Below are positions 22,311 through 33,712 of a stretch of DNA of 64,000 nucleotides, one piece after another. The DNA comes from Aureobasidium sp. EXF-3400 (Eukaryota > Ascomycota > Dothideomycetes > Dothideales > Saccotheciaceae). The stretch is taken from assembly GCA_024195585.1 (NCBI GenBank), contig SWBL01000023.1, forward strand, positions 1 through 64,000. The letters are read 5' to 3'. Position 1 is the stretch's first letter; each line of letters opens with the position of its first letter. The notes beneath the pieces are model-generated. The model was not told the origin of the DNA. It did no database searches and saw only the letters and a list, made by a program, of their open reading frames with translations. The translations under genes were made by a program, and so were the position numbers.

Positions 22311-25300
22311 CTATGATGCTGTGGTCTCAGCTCCACTAACAGTCTCTTCGTCTACTTGCGTCTGTGCAGACATGAAGGAAGCGTCTTGTGAAGAAGATGC
22401 TGTCCTAGACGCCCCACTATCCTCGCCCACGCTACTCGTGTCTTGAGACCCTTTCGCATCTTCGTGGTCTGCCAATTTCTGTTGGACCATCTGAACTGTT
22501 TTCTCCAGCTCTTTTTCCAATTCTTTGAGCCTCTCGCCTGTCAAGCCAGTGCAGTTGCCATCGAGCTTCTGTCTGTATGCGCGTAGCATTCGCGAAAGCT
22601 GTTCTGTCGATGCCGCAATGCTTCCAAAGCCTGTCGTGCTGGCCTCTGCCTTGCTATCTTTACTCCCCCTTTCTGTTGACGCATTGGCAAGTATTAGTGG
22701 CACAGCACCGACAGAAAGACGATGTCTTCCCGGCGCACTCCTTGGATGCGCTCGCGGACTAGGCGGCAATCTTGGGCTGGGACTAGGTGGCGTGGGACTT
22801 GGACTTGGGCTTCGTTGTCTGTTCTTGACCGTTAGACCATTGCGCATAGTCCCTAGCGGCGAAGGCTCTAACCTTAGCGGTGGTGGCGGTGGGCGGATGC
22901 TCAACCTGCTAGGTTTCTTCTTCAGTCCTGTGCTCGCTGTTGCACCTGTTGCGTCTGAATTTTCTGTTTCACCGGACCTGGCTCGTTGGAATCTGGCAAG
23001 CTCGCTGTGAGAGATAACTTTTCGTAGAGGTTGTTCTGCAGAGACGATGCCGGGAGCAGTACTTGCGAACAAGGGAGCTGCATCTGAGGAGTCCCTCGAT
23101 CGGGGTCTCTCGGGCACTGTCGCCCATATGAATATCGTGCCATCTGCAGCGACTGTGACGAGTTTCATTGCTGCCAGATCATCTGGTGCTGCGTGCGACT
23201 TTAGCAGTGCAATATCCGTAACGCCTTCTGTGTGGCCCCAATCTCGCGCGAGCAGGGTGCCGTCCTCTGAATACATGCGCACAGATTTGTCACTCCCTGC
23301 TACACCTGCGACGATTGGTGATCCTGCAGTCGAGGGCAAGTGAACCAGACTTGACATGATAACGGCATCACCACCATCCGTATCGCCGGCCTTGAAGCAG
23401 GAGATGACGCGGCCAGTTCGTGTGCTAACGAGCTGGATTGTGCGATCCGTTGCAGAGACAAGAAGGGTATCAGCAAAGAGAGACATCCTCAGACAAGTTG
23501 GTGAACTCTTGAGTGTGATGGTCCTGGTAATGATGAACAGGGGAGGGCCAGATCCTTGTTGTCTTGCGGCCTCTCGAACCACTATAGACCTGTCGGCGGA
23601 GCATGATAGCAATTGTTCGCCTTTCTTAGCAAATAGAACACACGTCACTGAACCTGCGTGTTCGTCCAGCGTCTGCAGAAGGTCCAATTGCCCTGAGCTC
23701 CATGTTAACAACTGAATCGTACGGTCTCGGCTGCTTGAAGCTATGAGTGTGTATGTTGCGGCTTCGTGAATCGCAATGTCGGTGACCTCTCCTGCGTGAG
23801 CTCTCACCCGTGAGACGTCTTCTCCGGTATTGATATTTGAGATTCTGCAGTTCGGTCAGCGCTCTCTCGCATACAATCTCACCAAACATTCTTGGCTTAC
23901 CTCAACACGCCGTATTTGTCTCCAGATACTGCGTGAGAGACATTCGAGAATGCCACAACCGTCTTGAGCTCGTTTACAGTATTGTACATGTCAACATACT
24001 GGTCCATCGATACCACTATCATTGCTCTCGCCTCACATTCAGACGACCAGAAGATAACAGAGCCATTTGCGGACCAGCTGATGAACCCAATGTCCTGCTC
24101 GTTCGACGCCGCAACAGCGCGAACTCCAAGGACTGCATCTGAATGTGCTGGGAGCCTTTGTAGTACTGCGTGGTCAGGATTGTCGTCACGAGATTTTGGT
24201 AAGATGCGTCGTAGTTGGATGCCATGGCTATTGTCCACGGTCACTATGTGGTCTTCAATCGATCCGACAGCAACGTAGCCCGAGGCGGACGGCTTTGAGG
24301 ATGCTTTAGATCCCGGTGGTGTGTTCAGTGAGACGAAGTTTCTGGTGAGCTCGTGAAGATTGAGAACCTCAATACTACCATCCAGTCCTGTGATGACGAT
24401 CTTATTATCAGGCGCGAGGCACGCAGCTGTGATACTGAAATCGACGTTGGTGACCCTGATGAGCCGCTGAGCTTTGTCTTCATCGTCGAGAATACAAACG
24501 TCTCCGCCATCAGTGCAAACAATAGCCTTTGTCTCAGAGAATGATGCCACGCATGTGAAGGTTGCGTCGAGTAGGTCACCTAGCAGAGTGTTTCGGCCGG
24601 CCAGCGGCTTGTGTTGACGATTATACAAGCCATAGCCTCGTTCCGAGTTCTCATTAACGCTAGCTGGGAGGTCATTTGGCCTCCAGACCTTGATAAATCG
24701 TAGTCCTACCGTTACCAGGCTACATCCCATCCACGCCATGTGGCGCACGCTTGTTGTACATTTGTTGCTCGCAACTAAGGTAGGTGAGCCTCCTCTCTCG
24801 TCGATACTCCAAATATACAAGAAGCCATCGTTCACAGTACCAAGAGACGCAAGGTAGCGTGAGTCCGGGCCAAAACTCACGGATTGGACGCCAAAAGTAT
24901 GTTCGCATATGGAAGACACAGGTGAATCGGCGAACGACTTGTCAGCAAGCGAGAAAAGCAGAACCCGAGGTCTGTAACCAGTCTCGCCCACGGCAAGGAA
25001 ACGCCCATTCGGACTGAAGCTTACTGCAGTGGCAGCCTTGACACGTTCGCGTACAGCACTACTCTTAGTTCCTGCGGGAGAATCGTTCCATTCGATGCGG
25101 TCTGTTGGTGGCAGCGGAGAACGAAGCCTTGAGTCGGCGGGTGAGGCAGATATGGCAGAGGTAAGGCTGGACCTCTGTTGAGGGTGTGCTGGGTTGGCTC
25201 TGAAGAAACGCTGTGATATGGAACCATCTGGGTGTACAGAGGCGACGACCGCAGCGGCGCCTGCGGTATAGGCAAAACTTTTTGTCTCAGGCAGATGGTC

Positions 25301-25495
25301 GAAGCAGAAGACAGTCTGACATGTGGTGCCAATGACGCGTTTCAGACTCAGGCCCAGCTCTTGACGTTCGCGGCCGGCGGGCTTGATTGGTGAACGAGGT
25401 CCGTTCGAGGCAGAGATGGCGTTGGTTCGAGCGAAAGGACTGTTGGTTGCTATTTGAGGAGTGACATGGCGTTGTCCTCGAGGGGTGATGCTCAT
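22311..25495 (-). CDS. WD40-repeat protein (WDR62/MAPKBP1-like)
   Basis: Two exons, 25495-23901 and 23844-22311, joined in phase 2 to give 1,042 aa. The body is a string of WD40 blades, for example AVSFSPNGRFLAVGETG, SVSFGPDSRYLASLGTVND, IASSSRDRTIQLLTW and LLSCSADRSIVVREA, probably two propellers. After about residue 820 comes a disordered Ser/Pro-rich region and then a C-terminal coiled coil (LRAYRQKLDG...RLKELEKELEKTVQMVQQKLA). Two propellers plus a C-terminal helix resemble MAPKBP1/WDR62 scaffold proteins, where the helix mediates dimerisation. The frame is open upstream to 25,579 but has no ATG; MSITPRGQRHVTP is the first methionine and looks like a natural start. Likely a cytoplasmic or spindle-associated scaffold. 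Confidence 0.82.
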
Positions 25496-26007
25496 ACTGT
25501 CGGCTGGGATGTGGTTGTTCCTCGTCGTCTGCTTTTTCTTCTGACGTGCCAGGGTATGCGAATCAATAGCATGTCTCACAAGATCATGTATGTATAGAGT
25601 ACAGCAGTGTCGGCGCGGTGACGATTCAATTCCGCTGCTGCAAGGAATGTATCGGTATCAGACAATTGGGAAGGAGCGGGCTCGTCCGCTGATTCATCAT
25701 TGGGCTCTCATCTCCTTTTGCTGCGAGACTGAATCTTATCGTAATAGAACAAAAAAGCTCAAGGTCAAGGCCATGCACGCTGACGCGCCGAGGGGCTGTC
25801 GGCTGCAGGAAGCCGCGGCGGACATGACCTCTTTCCCCACCAACTTTTGTAACTCACCCTGACCTGCTTTTTTTCTTTCTTTCTTTTCTCGATCTGAGAG
25901 CATTGGCAGCTGGGTTTATGGCGCAAGATCATGGTCATAGCAAGCCCTATCACATATGGACTATATGTTCTAACCTATTTATCGTCTAAATCGTTTCATT
26001 CGTGCAA
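25496..26007. other. intergenic
   Basis: 512 bp upstream of the WD40 gene. It contains a short pyrimidine tract at 25,865-25,890 (CTTTTTTTCTTTCTTTCTTTTC) and the 3' end of the next gene. No ORF of note. Confidence 0.5.
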
Positions 26008-27032
26008 TCAAGCTCTAGAGCGTCTCTTTTCGCGGTAGTCTATGCCCTTGACACCGAACACTTCCATTCCATCCCTGACCCCATCTCGTAATCCGCCAGT
26101 GACGCCGTGAACCCACCAAAATATCATGTCTTCCAGCGCCACACCGACCTGACCATCGTTCCAGCTACATACGGTCTTGGCGATGGCCATGGTGTTCTTG
26201 CTCAATACATTTGCAGTCGTCCAGGATTGATTAAGTACTTTCTCCGAGATATGGTATTCACGTTCATATTGGTATAGACCCCGGCATGTCGTCTGAATGT
26301 AAGGCCAGAGAAACGAGAACAGAAGGAAGACTTGAAGTACAACCATTGCTACTACACGATGGAGTAGCGTTGGGTCCTCTTCTTGTTGTGCGAACTGATT
26401 GGCATGGGCCTGGTCTCGTACCATAATTCTGTCCACAGGTTGCTGCGTTGATATCATCTCAGATGGCATGGCAGCTTGAAGCCGTATCGTCTCTTCAGAA
26501 GAGAGGTTCTTTGGCAGACCACGAAGAAGATAACTGACGCCGTCAATGTACAATTGGCGACTGAAGTCCGGGTTTGATGAAAGACATGATGAGCTTTGAA
26601 GAAGACTCTGGCCTAAGGAAGGAATTATGAGATAACGAGCAACGAAAACGCTGCGTAATATTTACCTTGACGTGCAAACTCCCATTGTATACCCGCTCGT
26701 TCGTCGTTGACGAAAATGGCAGTATCGGCAGGCAAAGATGTTGGTGACGTCGGCGGAGTCTCTTGAAAGTCAACATCAGACAGAACAGAAGTCAAAGAAG
26801 CGATAGGTTCCTGGTAGGGTGGTGGAGGGGTTGCTGAACCAGGTCTCGCGCTCTCTGTGCTCAAAGCTCGAACGTGACCGACTAATGCAGCTGCACGGTT
26901 GTAATTCGACAGCGAACGGCGTAAAGATGGCACCTTTGGCATCGACTTCTTGAACAGCGGTGGTAGTACGGCATAGATGATGGAGGTATTTTCTTGGTCA
27001 GTGGACTGAAGCACAGGTGATGCGGGCGCCAT
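26008..27032 (-). CDS. hypothetical single-pass membrane protein, 323 aa
   Basis: Two exons, 27032-26666 and 26612-26008, phase 1, giving 323 aa. I do not recognise the family. The N-terminal 120 residues are Ser/Pro-rich and likely cytosolic. The segment with SLLRGLPKNL-like helices and QPVDRIMVRD precedes one strong membrane helix (VVAMVVLQVFLLFSFLWPYI, residues about 208-228). The C-terminal tail is amphipathic, with WWVHGVTGGLRDGVRDGMEVFG, and ends basic (REKRRSRA). It shares a 403 bp divergent promoter region with rad2. Confidence 0.78.
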
Positions 27033-27435
27033 TCTTGTTGGACAAAACAGGAAAGATGGATCAAGTTCAGCGGCAGCGGCAGCAGAACCGAAGTAGGCTC
27101 CCTGGATATATAGACATGACGGCGGCTACAGAAGGGAATGCGTTGAGCATCACATGCATGCAGAAACTGACTCCTAAAGGAGAGACTATTCGGGTGTTGA
27201 GCCCAGAGCCTCAATCTTTGGTGCTTTGCTTCGCTGGACCCTCGCTCCAACCAGCGGCCCTGCTCGTGCATGCGACATGTGAAAGTGGCCCAAGCGCCGC
27301 TGTCTGCCGACGCACAGACGGTCAGCGACTGAGTACGTCACTGACCTTGTGCTTGACTTTCTTTGACTCGATCCATCACGCGAACGAGCTCAGTCAGATA
27401 CCTACTCACATGCTTGTCGCCACGCTGTTTTTGTC
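27033..27435. other. divergent promoter region, membrane protein / rad2
   Basis: 403 bp between head-to-head starts. It includes GGATATATAGAC at about 27,103, which could serve as a TATA element for either direction. No gene. Confidence 0.5.
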
Positions 27436-30400
27436 ATGGGTGTCACTGGCCTGTGGACCGTTGTCCAGCCCTGTGCCCGACCTATCAAGATCGAAACACT
27501 GAACAAGAAACGACTCGCCGTCGATGCCTCCATCTGGATCTACCAATTCTTAAAGGCCGTTCGTGACAAAGACGGCAACGCCCTACGAAACAGTCATGTC
27601 GTTGGCTTCTTCCGCCGTATCTGCAAGCTCCTCTACTTTGGCATCAAGCCAGTCTTCGTCTTTGATGGCGGTGCTCCTGCACTCAAGCGCGCCACCATCA
27701 ATGCTCGCAAACAGAGAAGAGAAGGAAGAAGAGAGGATGCTACTCGTACCGCTGGCAAGCTACTTGCGCTCCAGATGCAACGTATCGCTGAGGAAGAGGA
27801 AAACAACCGCAAGCGAGCCTCACATGCTGCTCCACAGGAAGAGGAAGAGCCACTGCCCGAAAATCTCGTCTGTGCCGACGAGGTGCTTATGAACCCTCAA
27901 GAACGCCAGCAGAACAAGACTTTCAGGAAGAAAGACCAATACCATCTTCCTGATCTAGGCGTTCCTCTCTCCGAGATGGGTGCTCCGAATGATCCTAGAA
28001 TCATGTCGCTTGAGGAACTCGAGAACTACGCTCGTCAATTCGACACTGGTGAAGACATTAATGTCTACGACTTTTCCAAGATTGACTTTGATGGTCCATT
28101 CTTCCTCAGTCTCCCACCCAGTGATCGTTACAACATCCTCAATGCAGCCAGATTGAGAAGTAGACTCAGAATGGGCTACTCCAAAGATCAGCTGGATACA
28201 ATGTTTCCCGACCGTATGGCTTTTTCAAAGTTTCAGATTGAACGAGTAACAGAACGCAACGACTTGACTCAACGTCTGATGAACTTGAATGGCATGAACG
28301 ACGACCTTATGTACGGTCTAGATGCTCCTGGAAGAGTCGCTGGTGAGAGAGGCAGAGAATATGTGTTGGTCAAGAACGATGGTGTCGAGGGCGGCTGGGC
28401 TTTGGGTGTCGTCACGGGCAAGAACGATGGTGTGGAGAACAAACCCATCGACGTCGATGCAGCCGATCAGGAAGCCAATGAAGACCAAGATGAGGATGAA
28501 GACGATTTCGAGGATGTTCCAATTGAAGGCCTGAATCGTTTACACAAGGCAACGGCAGCTCAAAAAGAGAAGACATTAGGCACTGAAATGGCCAGACGAA
28601 GGCAAGCTTTTTACAGATCCAAACGAAGCGCTCCTCGCAAGCGAACCAAGGCGCCTCAACTACGTCAGCCGTCAGAAGCTGAGAGCTTATTCGTAGACGA
28701 TGACCAAGATACTGCCATGGAAGTCGACAACGAGGATGGTGATGCTTCTGAGGATGAAGAGCTCCAGCGAGCTATTGCCTTGTCTATGCAAGCCGAGGAT
28801 GTCGAACCTGAAGAAGAACAGGCTCAAGATACAGAGGAGAAAGAGGATTGGCTAGACAAGTTCCAGCAGACTCGTGCTGATGAGACTCGTCCTATCCCAC
28901 GCGGTGGTGGGTTAGCAATTGCGCATATCGTCAACAGTCGAGCAGGTAAGGCTGTTCCAGTCGCGTCAACTTCCAACGACGCCACCGAAGACACGAACCT
29001 GAAGTCCGATCCTACACAACCTCGCAACGAGACTGCGCCCAAGCCAAGCGCTTTTGGCGAAGACAGCGACGACAGCGAAGATGATATGGATTTTCAGGCC
29101 GCACTCGCTGAATCGCGCAAGTCAAAATACCAGTCTAAACAGCCACCAAAGACGCGACCTGAGCCACCTGCACAATCAGCACCGCCTAAGCCCGCTCCAG
29201 CGTCTAAGAATGCCGCCGGTTTTTCAGGACCCTTGCCCTTCGAGAAGCTAGATCTAGGTTCTTCTCTTCTCGGCAAGAAGAAGATGCAAAAGACGCAAGA
29301 AGAGCTGGCAGGAGGATTCGAGAGAGACGACACCGGTCCAGCTAAGAAGGACAAGTCTGAACCTCTACCTCCATGGTTTGATGGAGACCTTAATGCCAAC
29401 ATGTCTAAGCAAAAGGCTCTCGAACGTGACGATTGGCAAAGAACCAAAGCATACAACGAAGAGTTTCAATTCGCCGAGGTTCCGCCTCTGGGTCGTCACT
29501 CGTCTCGTGAAATCATTGATCTCGACCTTGAGGAATCACAACCTAACGATCCGAGTCAACAAGTTATAAACATCTCGGACGAGGAAGAGGAAAAGCTGAT
29601 CCCACCAGAAGCTACAGAAATGAGTGCAGCGGAGCAGCCTGCTATGGGCGACCTAGCAGATCGCGTGAGAGGCGCACCTCCTACTCTGAGCAATTCTGAA
29701 AAGGAAAAGGTTGAAACATCAGATACACCAGTTATAAGTCGCAAGGGTGCAGAGGTGACCTCGCAAGAGGAAACTCCTGTTGCCCCAGAGCAGCCTAAAC
29801 AAAGTTCTGCTCTACCAAAGAACAACCCATTCGCAGAAGACGATGAAGATGATGATGAGATGGAATGGGAGCAGGTCGAAAATCATCAAACCAATCTCGA
29901 AAAGGAGCCATCCGTAGCAATCCAGCCTCAAGCAAAAGAGCCGTCGCCAAATCCTACAAGACAACCCACGCCAGAGCCTCCAAGAGAGGCTACAAAGTCG
30001 CCATCACCAGACTTCGAGAATGTAGACATCCCAAATCAACCTGAAGAAGCACACCAAGCGAGCCTGGATCATCAATCCGTGGTTAACCGTCCTGCTGATA
30101 TCCCGGGGTCTGTGACTGGTACTGCGGACCAGAATCTCCCAGTGGAGCCTGAAGCCGATGAGTTTGGATATTATTCAGACTCCGAGGATGATGAGCTGCT
30201 TCGCCAACTTGCCACTGAAACAGAAGAACATGCACGATTTGCTTCATCTCTAAACCACAAGACACAGCAACAGAATATCGAAGAGTACGAGCGCGAGTTG
30301 AAGCAGCTTCGCTCCCAGCAAAAGAAGGACAGACGTGATGCCGATGAAGTTACACATGTCATGATTCAAGAATGTCAGCAATTGCTGAAGCTCTTCGGTC

Positions 30401-31296
30401 TGCCTTATATTACTGCGCCGATGGAAGCCGAGGCTCAGTGCGCAGAACTTGTCACTCTTGGTCTCGTTGATGGTATTGTGACTGACGATTCGGATTGTTT
30501 CCTCTTTGGTGGCACCCGCATCTACAAGAATATGTTCAACCAAGCCAAATTTGTCGAATGCTACTTGGCGACCGATTTCGAGAAAGAGTTCGGCTTGACT
30601 CGACAGAAGATGATTGGCATCGCCCAACTCCTCGGCTCGGATTATACAGAAGGCCTGCCAGGTGTAGGTCCCGTCAGTGCTCTCGAAATCCTTTCCGAGT
30701 TTCCTAATCTTAATGACTTCCGCGATTGGTACAACGCAGTTCAGATGAACCAGATACCAAAGTCTGAAGATGCCGCAAACCCCTTCCGCAAGAAGTTCCG
30801 CCGGCAAGCAACGAAACTCTTCCTTCCATCAAATTTCCCCGATCCCAGAGTGGAGATGGCATATATACAGCCGGAAGTCGATAGCGATCCATCTGCGTTC
30901 CAATGGGGCGTCCCTGATCTGGGTGCCCTTCGCAGTTTCCTCATGGCCACCATCGGATGGAGCTCTGAGCGCACAGATGAAGTCCTCGTTCCTGTCATTA
31001 AAGACATGAATCGCAGGCAAGAGGAAGGTACCCAAGCCAACATTACTGCGTTCTTCGATGGTGGAATTGGTGCCGGTGCTTATGCGCCTAGAAAGAGGAT
31101 TGAGCAAGGTAGTAAGCGTATGGGTAGTGCGCTTGACCGCATGGCGCGTGAGGCAAAGAAGAAGAGGAAGGGTGGTGCTGTAGAGGATGGAGAGGAGTAC
31201 ACTGAACCTGCCGAGGCAGAAAAACCAGCGCCCAAGAAGAAGGCAAAGAGGAACTCGAAGAGGTCTGCTGCTGCTACTGCTTCGGCTGATGTTTAG
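27436..31296 (+). CDS. rad2: Rad2/XPG nucleotide-excision-repair endonuclease
   Basis: Single exon, 1,286 aa. It cuts DNA 3' of bulky lesions in nucleotide-excision repair and associates with TFIIH. The N-terminal nuclease block starts MGVTGLWTVVQPCARPI, with metal ligands Asp30 and Asp77 (FVFDGG) at the same numbers as in human XPG. The internal block begins near residue 970, with APMEAEAQCAE (Glu997, Glu999), TDDSDCFLFGG (Asp1018, Asp1020) and a helix-hairpin-helix GSDYTEGLPGVGPVSALEIL. The long spacer (about 130-960) is acidic and disordered and includes a ubiquitin-interacting-like stretch EDEELQRAIALSMQ near 440. A PCNA-binding box QANITAFF lies at 1200-1207, and the protein ends in lysine-rich nuclear localisation signals. 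Confidence 0.96.
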   Translation: MGVTGLWTVVQPCARPIKIETLNKKRLAVDASIWIYQFLKAVRDKDGNALRNSHVVGFFRRICKLLYFGIKPVFVFDGGAPALKRATINARKQRREGRREDATRTAGKLLALQMQRIAEEEENNRKRASHAAPQEEEEPLPENLVCADEVLMNPQERQQNKTFRKKDQYHLPDLGVPLSEMGAPNDPRIMSLEELENYARQFDTGEDINVYDFSKIDFDGPFFLSLPPSDRYNILNAARLRSRLRMGYSKDQLDTMFPDRMAFSKFQIERVTERNDLTQRLMNLNGMNDDLMYGLDAPGRVAGERGREYVLVKNDGVEGGWALGVVTGKNDGVENKPIDVDAADQEANEDQDEDEDDFEDVPIEGLNRLHKATAAQKEKTLGTEMARRRQAFYRSKRSAPRKRTKAPQLRQPSEAESLFVDDDQDTAMEVDNEDGDASEDEELQRAIALSMQAEDVEPEEEQAQDTEEKEDWLDKFQQTRADETRPIPRGGGLAIAHIVNSRAGKAVPVASTSNDATEDTNLKSDPTQPRNETAPKPSAFGEDSDDSEDDMDFQAALAESRKSKYQSKQPPKTRPEPPAQSAPPKPAPASKNAAGFSGPLPFEKLDLGSSLLGKKKMQKTQEELAGGFERDDTGPAKKDKSEPLPPWFDGDLNANMSKQKALERDDWQRTKAYNEEFQFAEVPPLGRHSSREIIDLDLEESQPNDPSQQVINISDEEEEKLIPPEATEMSAAEQPAMGDLADRVRGAPPTLSNSEKEKVETSDTPVISRKGAEVTSQEETPVAPEQPKQSSALPKNNPFAEDDEDDDEMEWEQVENHQTNLEKEPSVAIQPQAKEPSPNPTRQPTPEPPREATKSPSPDFENVDIPNQPEEAHQASLDHQSVVNRPADIPGSVTGTADQNLPVEPEADEFGYYSDSEDDELLRQLATETEEHARFASSLNHKTQQQNIEEYERELKQLRSQQKKDRRDADEVTHVMIQECQQLLKLFGLPYITAPMEAEAQCAELVTLGLVDGIVTDDSDCFLFGGTRIYKNMFNQAKFVECYLATDFEKEFGLTRQKMIGIAQLLGSDYTEGLPGVGPVSALEILSEFPNLNDFRDWYNAVQMNQIPKSEDAANPFRKKFRRQATKLFLPSNFPDPRVEMAYIQPEVDSDPSAFQWGVPDLGALRSFLMATIGWSSERTDEVLVPVIKDMNRRQEEGTQANITAFFDGGIGAGAYAPRKRIEQGSKRMGSALDRMAREAKKKRKGGAVEDGEEYTEPAEAEKPAPKKKAKRNSKRSAAATASADV

Positions 31297-31810
31297 ATTA
31301 CTATACTTCACATATATATAATCCTCAGTAATGAGCTACTATTCCTGTTCGCAAGTGCACGAACATGTAATGTTGTAAGACAGGCTGATGGCTTACGGCG
31401 TGTCAAGATTGTAAAGGCACTGACTAGGTCCGCAGCTCGAGGTCCCGTTGCAACATGTTCAGGTTTCCCTTGACTTCCAATCCAGCACAAAGACGGAGCC
31501 GCACATTCACTCACGTGACTCCTGCTTTTAGGCTTCACTCTCACCTATCCAAAATTGAGGCTTCACTGGTCACCTACGCACCATTCATAGCCACCATGAG
31601 CAGATTTTGACGCCTGTTTTTTTGTCTCACATTCTTTATGAAGCTTGTGAAAAGATTGAGGCTTCGCGAGTCGCACACTCACCTGTTAGGGTCATAATGA
31701 GCGGCTTTGGTCCCACACATACAACATCTCAAGCCGCAGGACTATCTCCCCAACACCTCCTAATGTTTGTTGTGATCCAAAAGTTGTCGAGAAAAGACCA
31801 AAAAGATATT
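31297..31810. other. intergenic with imperfect GAGGCTTCAC...TCACCT repeats
   Basis: About 510 bp downstream of rad2. Three imperfect copies of AGGCTTC(A/G)C...TCACCT occur at about 31,530, 31,557 and 31,658. A perfect TCACGTGA palindrome (CACGTG core) is at 31,511-31,518. No ORF of note. Confidence 0.5.
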
Positions 31811-31919
31811 GAATGCGATGGGACTCGAACCCATGCAACTTTCGTTACCAGGAAACTCATAGAACTGAGAAGCTTTTAATCGCTTGAATCTGGCGCCATA
31901 ACCACTCGGCCACGCATCG
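31811..31919 (-). tRNA. tRNA-Leu(CAA) with intron; acceptor end imperfect
   Basis: On the minus strand: D-arm GCCGAGTGGTTATGGC, anticodon stem/loop with T33, CAA and G37, then an intron of about 29 nt, the 3' anticodon stem CCTGG, a long variable arm (AACGAAAGTT) and T-arm ATGGG-TTCGAGT-CCCAT. The long variable arm and A73 fit tRNA-Leu. The acceptor pairs at positions 2-7 but C1 faces C72 (mismatch) and G2 pairs with U71, unlike the sister copy at 62.7 kb. It may be weakened or non-functional. Confidence 0.85.
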
Positions 31920-32138
31920 TCAATTCGCTGGGCAGGAGGGTTTGTAAGTTCTAGTTTTGGAGTTTTTGTGTAGTCTGATATTACCAGTATGTTGAAAGAC
32001 TAGGGATTATAGTATCTATAGGGAGAGTATAGTACTTCTGTTCTCTCTATGCTTGTTTCCTTATCTGATGCTATAGCGGCCAAGAGAGACTCTGTGATCC
32101 ATATTTGACTTTCTATCACAGGCTACCAAGCAGGCTGC

Positions 32139-32210
32139 TTCTTGTCCTTCTTGTCCTTCTTGTCCTTCTTGTCCTTCTTGTCCTTCTTGTCCTTCTTGTC
32201 CTTCTTGTCC
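32139..32210 (-). repeat. eight perfect copies of a 9-bp repeat
   Basis: TTCTTGTCC is repeated eight times without error (GGACAAGAA on the minus strand). It directly follows, and shares one base with, the TAG stop of the minus-strand gene that ends at 32,210. In that gene's frame the repeat reads Asp-Lys-Lys eight times. Confidence 0.95.
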
Positions 32211-33019
32211 TACTTTTTGGGCACGATGGAGGTGTTCGAGGTAGTAGCAAGAGCTTCCTGCGACGCTTGAAGTTAGCATATTGATCGCGTATCTCAGGAC
32301 CTGAGTCTTACCATCTCAGAAACGATAGTCTGAAGCGTCTGCTCTGAAGTTTCGATGCTGTCGACAAGCTTCCAGCGGAGAGAAAGCGTCTCAAATCCCT
32401 GAGTAGCTTGAGCCAACCAAGAGGTCGCCAGCTTGGTCAGATGCTCAGTAGCAGCGTTGTACTCGTGTTTGACGAAGCCAGCTTTCAGATCACTTAGACG
32501 ATCAGGAGGTGTTGAGTTACGGCCGATTTCTGCGTGTAGCATGCGAAGTTGTGTTTGGCGGCGGGCGATTGTATCGATGATGGACTTGAGAGGGACTTGA
32601 TCAGGGTTGACTTGACAGATGGCCGAATCAACGCAGCTCAGGCGCTCGAGAGTTTGATTAAGATTGGTGGAAGGCAGGCATAGTTCAAGCTCGCTGATTG
32701 CTTCCTTTGCTTCCTCCAGAAGGAACGCGACAAGCTCGCGGGATACTTGAGTTGATGGGCAAAGCTTTGCAGAGTCGGACGAGTGGAGCTTGGTCATACA
32801 AGGTATCAAGGGCATCTTCGCCATCAGCTGAACAATGACTCTTCTGGCTTCAGAGGCAGACGAATATCCGCCCTCTTCCTGGAAGCGAGTAAGCGCGTCC
32901 TGCGTAGAGTCAGCTAATCGCATCTAATGTTACTGAATACGCGAGCATACCTGGTCTTCGACCAGCCTTCGGATGGAACTGCCAAAGATGCAGCGTTCTC
33001 TTTCTGTGATAATGGACAT
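32210..33019 (-). CDS. hypothetical helical protein, 234 aa
   Basis: Three exons, 33019-32951, 32899-32312 and 32257-32210, both introns phase 0, giving 234 aa. I do not recognise it. It starts MSIITERERCIFGSSIRRLV and is predicted mostly alpha-helical, with alternating charged and hydrophobic residues (LEEAKEAISELELCL, AEIGRNSTPPDRLSDLKAG, WLAQATQGFETLSLRWKLVD). This is reminiscent of small coiled-coil subunits of multi-protein complexes. The last exon adds EALATTSNTSIVPKK before TAG. Right after the stop the frame continues as (DKK)x8-QPAW and a second TAG. No membrane segment or signal peptide. Confidence 0.75.
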
Positions 33020-33712
33020 GGCTACTGGTCTTGGATGCAATCAAGAAACAGGAGAAAGATGGGTCGCGCCTGTGAGAATGTCGAATGGAAAGTGTAAAGT
33101 TGGTGCGTGTTGCCCTTGCCCATGAGAGTGAAGATCGATAAACTTGTGTTGCGTCCTTGACTCAAGCCAAAGTGAGTAAGACAATGTCTGAGGTTTGGAG
33201 ACAACGAACAGCGCTGATGCCATCATCTGCCGAAACCCTGTTGTATCTGTAAAAGAATAGTCAGACGAAAGACAACTCAAGATGTATCCATTGATAGCTG
33301 GTTGACCTCGAGGATTCGGTCTTGCTCAGTCTGTCTTGGCTAGGATAGTTTTACTTATGCATATGATTCAGATCAGTTTGGCAATGCCAACGCGCCCTAG
33401 ACGCAGTATGAAAGCAAGACAGAAAGACAAAGGTGTCTCTTTGTCAGACTCGACAGATCTTGAGGCGACCATAATCGAACTTGGACTCGAGCGATTGTCT
33501 TATCTCTCATTTGTCCGAGACAAGAGACTCGATCGTCAATGCTGACTGAGAAATTTCCAAGACTTGTCCTCAAAGCCATGAGTAGCAAGCAGTTCAATGA
33601 TAAGTACCCGTTCATGCGCACTTGATCTAGTATATATTTTCCTAGATCATTACACTAGACTGGCATAAACGGCAAACATCAAAACTGACCCCATCATCAA
33701 ACAACACTCGAA
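33020..33712. other. divergent upstream region
   Basis: 693 bp between two head-to-head genes. Short frames (for example 33,336-33,545) have no coding signature. AT-rich TATATTTTCCTAG near 33,632 could be a core promoter element for the plus-strand gene, which starts about 80 bp downstream. Confidence 0.45.

Noticed and set aside
22525..23010. Plus-strand frame of 161 codons opposite the WD40 gene
   Set aside because: Antisense to the Ser/Pro-rich linker of the WD40 protein; no independent support.
32061..32279. Gly-Gln-Glu repeat protein (GQE)x8 on the minus strand
   Set aside because: This is the wrong frame of the 9-bp repeat; the exon structure of the 234-aa gene uses the frame that gives a stop and then DKK repeats.
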